Positions 44,025-50,572 of a stretch of 64,000 bases of DNA are shown one piece after another. The number at the start of each line of letters is the position of its first letter. Position 1 is the stretch's first letter. The notes under the pieces were generated by a model. That model saw only the letters and a list, made by a program, of their open reading frames with translations, had not been told where the DNA came from and did no database searches. The translations under genes were made by a program, and so were the position numbers. This stretch comes from Roseibium sediminicola (lineage in GTDB: Bacteria > Pseudomonadota > Alphaproteobacteria > Rhizobiales > Stappiaceae): positions 1 to 64,000 of the forward strand of contig NZ_JALNMJ010000023.1 in NCBI RefSeq assembly GCF_023156505.1, in the 5' to 3' direction.

Positions 44025-45248
44025 TCAGTCCGTTACTACCGTACCGGAACCAAATGCTCCTTCGGGCACGAGCAGCGTGAACGTGGCCCTGTGCCGGATG
44101 TCCCCGGCGATTGCGCCGGCCGCTTCGCCGGACCCGACAAAGACATCGCCGCGCGCCGGGCCCCTGACCGCCGATCCCGTGTCGTCCGCCACCATCAGAC
44201 GCTGCAAGGGTCCACCCGCCATAGGCTGGTCGTGATCCGCATCGACAAACACCAGGCCGCCATAGGGAACATGGTGCGGATCAACGGCCAGGCTGCGGCC
44301 GGCGGTGAGCGCCAGGCCGGCGGCTCCGACCGGGCCCTCTCCGTCGCCGACTTCGGTCACTTCGCGAAAGAAAATATAGGACCGGTTCTCCTTGAAGAGT
44401 GCGTCGCGCTCTTCGGGGTGCTTTTCCAGCCAGGCCCGCGTCCCGGCCATCGTAAACTCCTCCGGCGTGCCTTCGCCGCGTTTGACCAGCAGACGCGCGA
44501 TGCCTGTGTAGGGGTGGCCGGATTTGCCGGCATAACCGACCCGCATGACAGTACCGTCAGTGAGGCGCAGGCGGGCGGACCCCTGGACGTGGACATAAAA
44601 CGCATCGACCGGGTCGGCGAGCCAGACCAGTTCGAGGCTTTCCTTGTCCAGTGCACCGTCCATGATGGCGCCCCGGTCGGGCATCTCGGTCAGCTTGCCG
44701 TTCAGGTGGCGGCCGTGGCTCAGTTGATCCGGCCAGTCCTTGGGCCGGTTGGCCGCGCTGACCGGCTCAAGTCCGGCGGGTTTCTTTAGAAGCGGCGTTG
44801 CGTATTCGGCGGTTTTTTCGCGCGAGGCAGACAATTCAGGCTCGAAATAGCCGGTGACAAAACCGTCATGCGCGACCCGGTACGGCGTAAAATGGACTTC
44901 GAGGAAGCGCCGGGCCTCTGCTCTGGAACCCCGGCCGCTCACTTCCGCCCTGAGGCAGAGATCATAAAGGTCCGGGACGGGCATCTTGTAAAACGCGGCC
45001 GCTTCACCGAGGGCCTCACGTTTGCAAAACCGCGCAAAGCTGGAGAGGGCAGCCTGGTGATCGTCCGCCTCCCAGCCGGCAAGGTCGGCAAAAGCGATTT
45101 CTTTTAGAAGGTCCGGGATGTGCGGGCCGTCAGCCATGGCAGGAATCGCTCCTGAAATGAAAAACGGCGCGGCCAGGACCGCGCCAATAAACTTGTTGGC
45201 AAGACGGCGGGCGGCGCCCGGCCGTGCAGAGCCTTTCCACCGCGCCAT
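44025..45248 (-). CDS. mltA: Membrane-bound lytic murein transglycosylase A
   Basis: Cleaves peptidoglycan glycan strands, forming 1,6-anhydro-muropeptides. 407 residues with a hydrophobic export signal (IGAVLAAPFFISGAIPAMA). MltA features: FVTGYFEPELSAS, the region VQGSARLRLTDG, and the C-terminal 3D domain with VADDTGSAVRGPARGDVFVG, including the catalytic Asp. No lipobox Cys is visible, so it may be periplasmic rather than lipid-anchored. ATG at 45248; the Tim44-like gene ends two bases upstream. Confidence 0.92.
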   Translation of the reverse strand: MARWKGSARPGAARRLANKFIGAVLAAPFFISGAIPAMADGPHIPDLLKEIAFADLAGWEADDHQAALSSFARFCKREALGEAAAFYKMPVPDLYDLCLRAEVSGRGSRAEARRFLEVHFTPYRVAHDGFVTGYFEPELSASREKTAEYATPLLKKPAGLEPVSAANRPKDWPDQLSHGRHLNGKLTEMPDRGAIMDGALDKESLELVWLADPVDAFYVHVQGSARLRLTDGTVMRVGYAGKSGHPYTGIARLLVKRGEGTPEEFTMAGTRAWLEKHPEERDALFKENRSYIFFREVTEVGDGEGPVGAAGLALTAGRSLAVDPHHVPYGGLVFVDADHDQPMAGGPLQRLMVADDTGSAVRGPARGDVFVGSGEAAGAIAGDIRHRATFTLLVPEGAFGSGTVVTD

Positions 45249-45250
45249 GA

Positions 45251-45979
45251 TTATTCGGCGGATTCGGTCGCGACCAGCTTCCAGTTCGGATCGCGGGAAT
45301 TGGTGTCCCGGGCGAAGGTCCAGATATCGACCACTTCCGTCACCTTCGACGGATCGCCTTCGACGATCTCGCCCGCCTTGTCGCGGGTCGCCGAGATCAG
45401 CTGGCTGTGGATCTTGACGGTGACCTGGGCTGTCGAACCTTTCAGGGCGGCTTCGACGATCTCGGCCTTGTCGATGCCGACAAAGGTCGAATCGATCGAT
45501 TCACCGCGCTTTTCTCGGTCTTCGATCGCCGCGACAAAGCCGTCATAGACTTCCGGCGACAGCAGGTTCTTGAGAGCTTTCTTGTCGCCGTCGGCAAAGG
45601 CCATGACGATCATTTCGTAGGCCGCGCGCGCGCCTTCCAGGAACGGTTCCGGCTCAAAGCTTCGGTCGACCGACAGGATCTGCTTCAGGGCGCTGTTGAG
45701 CGCCGACCCGGCCGGAGCGACCTTGTCGATCACCACATCGCCGCCAGGACCCGGTGCTTCCACCGGCTCAAGCTCCTCGTTGGTCTGGTTGGGCAGCGGA
45801 ATGACGTTGTCCTGGCCGTTGGCCGTGTTGCGGTCATTCTTCTGCTCGGGCTTCGAATAGGGATCGAAAGGCGGCCGTTCATTGCCGGTGCGCTTGCCCA
45901 GAACAGACCGCAGCCTGAACAGGATAAATACGGCAAGTCCCATCAGGAGGAGGTTCAACGGGTCAAAAATCTCGTTCAT
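45251..45979 (-). CDS. Tim44-domain protein (TimA-like)
   Basis: 242 residues: one N-terminal membrane segment (LNLLLMGLAVFILFRL), a disordered linker and a Tim44-like domain (FLEGARAAYEMIVMAFADGDKKALKNLLSPEVYDGF, VTVKIHSQLISAT). In mitochondria Tim44 anchors the import motor; alphaproteobacterial homologues sit in the inner membrane with unknown partners. First gene of the operon tim44-mltA-smr-xre and divergent from fxsA. Confidence 0.88.
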   Translation of the reverse strand: MNEIFDPLNLLLMGLAVFILFRLRSVLGKRTGNERPPFDPYSKPEQKNDRNTANGQDNVIPLPNQTNEELEPVEAPGPGGDVVIDKVAPAGSALNSALKQILSVDRSFEPEPFLEGARAAYEMIVMAFADGDKKALKNLLSPEVYDGFVAAIEDREKRGESIDSTFVGIDKAEIVEAALKGSTAQVTVKIHSQLISATRDKAGEIVEGDPSKVTEVVDIWTFARDTNSRDPNWKLVATESAE

Positions 45980-46216
45980 CGTAACTTCCGGCTATCCTTT
46001 TGAACCACTGGAGCCGCCTGCATTCTTGATCAGGGCAGGCCCGCGCACCGCTCGTCGTCTGTCAGGTTCTTATGTAGGGGGTTCTTCAACCAGCATCCAG
46101 ACCCAAGAGCAAGACCCAATCTATCCCAATATCGTCATTCGACGCGCTGCTGCTCGCATTTTTGCGACTGAATGTCTACCTTATGAGCAAACAGCTTATC
46201 AGACGTTGGAGGTCCC

Positions 46217-46729
46217 GTGGGACTTTATATCATTGCCGCCATCCTGCTTCTGCCCCTGATCGAAATCGCGGTGTTCATCTGGATCGGGGGCCTGATCGGT
46301 GTTTTGCCGACGATACTCCTGACCGTGGTCACCGCGCTGGCCGGCTCCTTGATGCTGCGCCAGCAAGGCCTGTCGCTGCTGATGCGCATGCAGAAAGAGC
46401 TGGATGCCGGCCGGTCTCCGGGCAACGAGGTCATGCAGGGAGCCATGATTGTGCTGGCGAGCATTCTGCTCTTGATCCCCGGATTCGTCACCGATGCCAT
46501 CGGTTTGCTGCTGTTTGTGCCGCCTGTGCGCGAGGCGCTGGCCCGGTTCATCATTGACCGCTCGAACGTGGTGATCGTCGAGGGCGGCACGGGTGCCCGC
46601 CGGCCGGAAGAGGGCGTTGTCGATCTGGACAGCGGCGACTGGTCCGAGAAGAAAGACGGCGCGGGCGCTGATACGGACCAGCCGAAACTGAGCCCCTGGC
46701 AGGACGGATCGGGCGGCGCGAAACCCTGA
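46217..46729 (+). CDS. fxsA: FxsA-family membrane protein
   Basis: 170 residues. The first 110 contain membrane segments (LYIIAAILLLPLIEIAVFIWIG, the TILLTVVTALAGSLML helix and IVLASILLLIPGFVTDAIGLLLFVP), the FxsA signature, in which GFVTDAIG is characteristic. In E. coli FxsA overproduction relieves phage exclusion by the F plasmid; its normal role is unknown. GTG at 46217 with gttggagg upstream. In many relatives secB lies beside fxsA; it is not here. Confidence 0.9.
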   Translation: MGLYIIAAILLLPLIEIAVFIWIGGLIGVLPTILLTVVTALAGSLMLRQQGLSLLMRMQKELDAGRSPGNEVMQGAMIVLASILLLIPGFVTDAIGLLLFVPPVREALARFIIDRSNVVIVEGGTGARRPEEGVVDLDSGDWSEKKDGAGADTDQPKLSPWQDGSGGAKP

Positions 46730-46853
46730 CGCGAGCGCGCGCCGGTCACCAAATCGTGACAGTTAGTGTATTCGTATTTTCTACCAGTTATGGTTAGGCC
46801 TGAGCCCGAACAGAACACTCTCCGGGCGAACCCGGCAAGCAAGGCATCAGGGA

Positions 46854-47885
46854 ATGAGCGCTCCGCGCGTCGATTGGGTGGATACGGCCAAGGGCATCTG
46901 CATCATTTTCGTTGTGATGATGCATTCCGTGCTGGGCGTCGAAGCCGCGGCCGGCGAGACCGGCTGGATGCATGCGGTCGTCGCCTTTGCCGCGCCGTTC
47001 CGCATGCCGGACTTTTTCCTGATCTCCGGCCTGTTCTTGTCCAATGTCATCACCCGCGACTGGAAGCTTTATCTCGACCGCAAGGTGGTGCATTTCGCTT
47101 ACTTTTACGTGCTCTGGATGACAATCCAGTTCGTGATAAAGGCACCGGTCTTCATTGAAGAGATGGGCGCGGGGGCAACATTCGACCTCTATCTTCTCAG
47201 CTTCATTGAGCCGTTCGGCACGTTGTGGTTCATCTACATGCTGCCGATTTTCTTCGTGGTCAGCAAAATCGCCAATGACCGCGGCATCCCCTGGCAGGTG
47301 GTGCTGGCCCTTGGCGCACTGCTTCAGATCGCGCCGATCCATACCGGCTGGCTGCTGGTCGACGAATTCGCCTCCCGCTTTGTGTTCTTCTACGCCGGTT
47401 ACGTCTTTGCGCCGCACATCTTCCGTCTGGCTGGCTGGGCGCGCGAGCGCATCGGTGTCAGCCTCGGATATCTGCTGGCCTGGGGTCTGGTGAATGGCGG
47501 CCTGGTCTATGCCGGCTGGGCGGCGGCGCCCGGGATTGCCCTGGTGCTCGGTGCGGCCGGTGCCGGCGCCATCATCCTGACCAGCGCGCTGATCGTCAGA
47601 TGGTGCCGTCTCGACTTTCTGCGCCATTTCGGCGAGAACTCGATCGTGATCTATCTTGCCTTCTTCTTCCCGATGGGTGTGACCCGCGTGACCCTTTTGA
47701 AACTCGGCTTTCTGGACATCGGCACGATGTCCCTGATTGTCACCCTCGTCGCCGCCGTCAGCCCGATGATCCTGTTCTGGATCATCCAGCGGACAAACAT
47801 GCTGCGGTTCCTGTTCCGGCGCCCGCAATGGGCCTATCTGCGCGGCACGTTCAGCGGCAAACGCCAGGCGCAGGCCGCCGAATGA
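46854..47885 (+). CDS. Acyltransferase-3 family membrane protein
   Basis: 343 residues with about ten membrane spans. The start RVDWVDTAKGICIIFVVMMHSVLG carries the family Asp and His residues of the acyltransferase-3 (OpgC/NodX-like) group, which modify polysaccharides, glucans or lipids with acyl groups at the inner membrane. The late WYRCL-like segment is replaced by CRLDFLRHFGENSIVIYLAFFFPMG, also typical. The acceptor is unknown. Its TGA overlaps the next ATG (ATGA), so the DUF1636 gene is coupled. Confidence 0.82.
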   Translation: MSAPRVDWVDTAKGICIIFVVMMHSVLGVEAAAGETGWMHAVVAFAAPFRMPDFFLISGLFLSNVITRDWKLYLDRKVVHFAYFYVLWMTIQFVIKAPVFIEEMGAGATFDLYLLSFIEPFGTLWFIYMLPIFFVVSKIANDRGIPWQVVLALGALLQIAPIHTGWLLVDEFASRFVFFYAGYVFAPHIFRLAGWARERIGVSLGYLLAWGLVNGGLVYAGWAAAPGIALVLGAAGAGAIILTSALIVRWCRLDFLRHFGENSIVIYLAFFFPMGVTRVTLLKLGFLDIGTMSLIVTLVAAVSPMILFWIIQRTNMLRFLFRRPQWAYLRGTFSGKRQAQAAE

Positions 47886-48244
47886 GCCGTCTCCTTCTTT
47901 GCCGGACCTGCCAGCACGAGGCGGGCAGCACCGCTGACAACGCCTTGAGCGCCCTGAAACAGGCGTTTGAGAATGTTGGGCTCGATCGCGACCTGGACCT
48001 TGGCACCGTCGATTGCATGGGCGCCTGCGAACAGCCCGTGTCGCTGGCCTTTCAGGGCCAGGACCGCGCGACTTTCGTCTTTTCCGGTCTCCGGTTTCCA
48101 GACGACATTGACGACATCGTCGCCACAGCCCGCACCTATCTGGGCGCAAAGGACGGTTGGATCGAGGACGCCCGCTCCTGCGGCCGTCTCCGCTTTTGCC
48201 TCCGGGCCCGGATCCCGGCGATGAAGCCGGATGATGCCGTCTAG
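47882..48244 (+). CDS. DUF1636 putative metal-binding protein
   Basis: 120 residues. The conserved Cys pattern LLCRTCQH near the N-terminus, VDCMGAC in the middle and a late CGRLRFC marks DUF1636, described as predicted metal-binding and resembling thioredoxin-like ferredoxins. Related genes often lie near cobalamin or cobalt genes, and cbtBA stands 1 kb away, though in the opposite direction. The start overlaps the acyltransferase stop by four bases. Long upstream in-frame extension into the acyltransferase gene is spurious. Confidence 0.75.
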   Translation: MSRLLLCRTCQHEAGSTADNALSALKQAFENVGLDRDLDLGTVDCMGACEQPVSLAFQGQDRATFVFSGLRFPDDIDDIVATARTYLGAKDGWIEDARSCGRLRFCLRARIPAMKPDDAV

Positions 48245-48349
48245 GGTTTTCTCAGCTTTGCAAGACCAAAAGGCGCGTCACCCTTCGAGACCGCCTTTCC
48301 CCGAAGGACGGGATCAATCGCTTGGGAAACAGGCACGCCGCAAACATCG

Positions 48350-48495
48350 GTGTTACCCCGGGCGAACAAAGTGAGACCCGGGGCCTACTCGTTTGCAGAG
48401 AGCTGCAGTGAAGGCCCTCCAAGAAGACGCGGCACACGTTTTGGCATGCGGAACTGCGAGTGGGCCCGGCGCGCGCTGCGCTTGCCGGGATGACA
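48350..48495. repeat. Diverged family B repeat
   Basis: Begins gtgttaccccgggcgaac, contains gtgagacccggggcc and ends gcgcgctgcgcttgccgggatgac. It is related to the family B elements by its ends and the acccggg core, but less conserved. It occupies part of the 455-base gene-free stretch 48245-48699. Confidence 0.5.
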
Positions 48496-48600
48496 CCGAA
48501 AGTGATTTTTTTTCAGCAGCTTAGACCTGGAATTGCAAATGTAGCCACCGTCCTCTTCTGGCATAGGGAGTGAACGGCAAATCCAGGCTCGCTTACCTAC

Positions 48601-48699
48601 AGCATTTCGAGAAAAGTCTGAGCCGACTTTAGCTGCCTCTCGGCTCTGCCTCGAACGCAAAAGTCGGCATTGCTTGTTTCAAACAAATCTCGAAATGCT
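48601..48699. repeat. About 100-bp element with 12-bp terminal inverted repeats
   Basis: agcatttcgaga at 48601 and its exact complement tctcgaaatgct ending at 48699. Inside, aaagtctgagccgacttt and cgactttt-like words form further short pairs. The right end abuts the stop codon of the His-rich gene. The remainder of the stretch 48245-48600 holds only the diverged family B copy. Confidence 0.65.
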
Positions 48700-49224
48700 T
48701 TAGTCCGCGCTGACGGTTACCGACGCCTTGAGCGGCTGGTTGTCGACGGCGAGCATGCGGTGGTCGTTGGTGTTCAGCGTCACTTCCACCTCGGCATTGT
48801 CCGGCAGGGACGCAAGATGCATCCAGGAGCCGTAAAGCCGGCCAATCTTTTCGCCATTGACATAGACATGCGCGTGGCCTTCGCCGGCGACGTGGTCCTG
48901 GCTGGCACGTTCGGGCGCGAAGGTGAAATTCCGGGTCACGAGATGCAGGTTGTAGCCGCTGGCCGGGTCCGGAGAGACGCTGATTGTCAGTGCCGGTGCG
49001 TCGGGGCCGGCGGCGACGGAGACCAGCTCATCGTGATTGTGGCCGGTCGTGGTGTGACCGGAATGGGCGTCGTGGGACTGCGTACTGGCGGCCTGCGCCT
49101 GATGCGCCGCCGGGTCGGTATGGTCATGGCCGTCAAAGGTGACGCCATAGCCTGCCGCCGTGACAAAACCGATGCCGCCGCCAAAGATCAGCCCGATGAC
49201 AAAAAGGGCGAGGGAACGTTCCAT
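48700..49224 (-). CDS. His-rich membrane-anchored protein downstream of cbtA
   Basis: 174 residues: N-terminal membrane anchor (LALFVIGLIFGGGIGFVTAAGYG), a His/Asp-rich linker (GHDHTDPAAHQ...SHDAHSGHTTTGHNHDE, about ten His in 45 residues), and a beta-rich domain with YNLHLVTRNFTFAP and GHAHVYVNGEKIGRLYGSWMHL. The linker should bind a transition metal in the periplasm. It follows cbtA after 76 bases on the same strand, so cobalt delivery under riboswitch control is a reasonable inference. ATG 49224 chosen because it begins the anchor. Confidence 0.7.
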   Translation of the reverse strand: MERSLALFVIGLIFGGGIGFVTAAGYGVTFDGHDHTDPAAHQAQAASTQSHDAHSGHTTTGHNHDELVSVAAGPDAPALTISVSPDPASGYNLHLVTRNFTFAPERASQDHVAGEGHAHVYVNGEKIGRLYGSWMHLASLPDNAEVEVTLNTNDHRMLAVDNQPLKASVTVSAD

Positions 49225-49300
49225 AAGATGTCCAGTATTTCCTTGGAAAGACTGCGGGCGGAACCTTGGTCCCGCCCGTTCTTTCGATGTGTCTGCCGGA

Positions 49301-49999
49301 TCAGGCCGGCTGACGGGCGCCGTCCCGGGCGCCTTCGCGCTGCCAGAAGAACCCGGCAAAACAGCCGAGCAGAAGCCAGGCGGCCATGCCGACACCAAGA
49401 GCGCGGCTGGCGAACAGAGCGCCGATTTCGGTCGGGACCGGTCCGGTGAACGTGTCCGGTTCCGGCGCGCCGACGACATGCGGGGCCAGAAGCAGGACTG
49501 CTGCCGCGCCCCAGGCCAGCCAGTTGCGGCCGAAGGCGATCAGCCAGAGGCCGGCACCCGCCGTGACCACGGTTGCCCACCACCAGACCTGACGCAAGGC
49601 CACATCGGCGGCGGCTACGCCTGGCACTTCAGGCGCCAGGGTGAAGCCCGGCGCAAAGTGGAAGGCGACAAAGCCGGCGAGGCCCCAGAGAAGGCCGTTG
49701 CGGCCGTTGACATTGGCACCGCGCATTTCGGCAAGCGCCATGCCGACCAGCAGGATGAAGGCATAGCCGGTATAGGTGAGCATGGTGAAAACGATGCTCA
49801 GGCCATCTCGCACCGGCTCGAAGCCGCCGAGATCCTGGTGGGCACTGACCGCCTCCGCCCCGAAATGCACCAGCGCGCCGGATTCATAGAGTTCGGCGTG
49901 CAGCAGCACCGGCTGAACGAAAAAAAGCTGCAGCAGGGCCGCAATCAGCCCCGCTCCAGCGCCAGCGAACAGGCCGCTGACCAGAAGACGTGTCAGCAT
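49301..49999 (-). CDS. cbtA: Predicted cobalt transporter subunit CbtA
   Basis: 232 residues with five to seven membrane helices. MLTRLLVSGLFAGAGAGLIAALLQLFFVQP is the CbtA start; conserved His residues include LVHFGAEA and FVAFHFAPGF. CbtA and CbtB were proposed as a cobalt uptake system from their link to cobalamin riboswitches. It lies one base after cbtB. The upstream in-frame extension to 50113 overlaps cbtB and is spurious. Confidence 0.88.
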   Translation of the reverse strand: MLTRLLVSGLFAGAGAGLIAALLQLFFVQPVLLHAELYESGALVHFGAEAVSAHQDLGGFEPVRDGLSIVFTMLTYTGYAFILLVGMALAEMRGANVNGRNGLLWGLAGFVAFHFAPGFTLAPEVPGVAAADVALRQVWWWATVVTAGAGLWLIAFGRNWLAWGAAAVLLLAPHVVGAPEPDTFTGPVPTEIGALFASRALGVGMAAWLLLGCFAGFFWQREGARDGARQPA

Positions 50000-50000
50000 C

Positions 50001-50171
50001 TTAGTGGCAGGGGAAACCGGTCGCATGGCGCACGTCGTGCGCCGCGTCGTGCAGGGCGCCGGCCTGCACATGACCCGTGACGGAAATGATGGCCACACCG
50101 AGAATGGCGGCAAAAGCCAGCGATACGATCTTGGTGGCGGAAAGGGTCGATTTAACAGTTTGAGTCGTCAT
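50001..50171 (-). CDS. cbtB: Predicted cobalt transporter subunit CbtB
   Basis: 56 residues: one membrane helix (KIVSLAFAAILGVAIISVTG) followed by the His-rich end ALHDAAHDVRHATGFPCH, the CbtB hallmark thought to bind cobalt outside the membrane. ATG at 50171 is preceded by gagga. First gene behind the cobalamin riboswitch, then cbtA and the His-rich gene. Confidence 0.88.
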   Translation of the reverse strand: MTTQTVKSTLSATKIVSLAFAAILGVAIISVTGHVQAGALHDAAHDVRHATGFPCH

Positions 50172-50189
50172 GTTGTCCTCATTGCCGTC

Positions 50190-50400
50190 ACACCCGACGG
50201 CCGTGTTTCGGGTCTTGCCTGGCAGGTCTCCTGGCTCGCGGGTCGTGGCAATTGACCCGACCTTCCCTGCTTCGACGAGCAAGTGGTGCAATGGGTCAAC
50301 GCTCACCGCATACAGTCGCGGGGGCGGCTTCGGCATCCAGCGCCCTAATTGGGTCCGCCGTGTCCGAATTCCCTGTTCGTTTCCCGGCACTTTGTGCCGA
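50190..50400 (-). ncRNA. Cobalamin riboswitch before cbtB
   Basis: On the minus strand the leader contains the B12 box gagccaggagacctgcc (complement of 50221-50237), the upstream core ccccgcgactgtatgcgg and the start-side element acagggaattcgg near 50365-50378, in the right order for a cobalamin riboswitch. About 50 bases separate the B12 box from the cbtB start, room for a ribosome-site sequestering or terminator hairpin. It should repress cbtB, cbtA and possibly the His-rich gene when adenosylcobalamin is plentiful. Ends are approximate. Together with the polA promoter it fills the stretch 50172-50572. Confidence 0.85.
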
Positions 50401-50572
50401 TCGGAAAACCAAGCAGAGGATATAATGGACCATTTGCCTTTTCCGCGAAAGCACAAATGCGACATTGCGTTGTTTTCCGGAGCCGGGCACCGCGCCCCAG
50501 TCCTGTCAGGAGCCGGTTTTCGAGGCCTAAAATTTGTCACTTTAGGCCTTTCCTCCGGGCGAGGCTCCGGGC

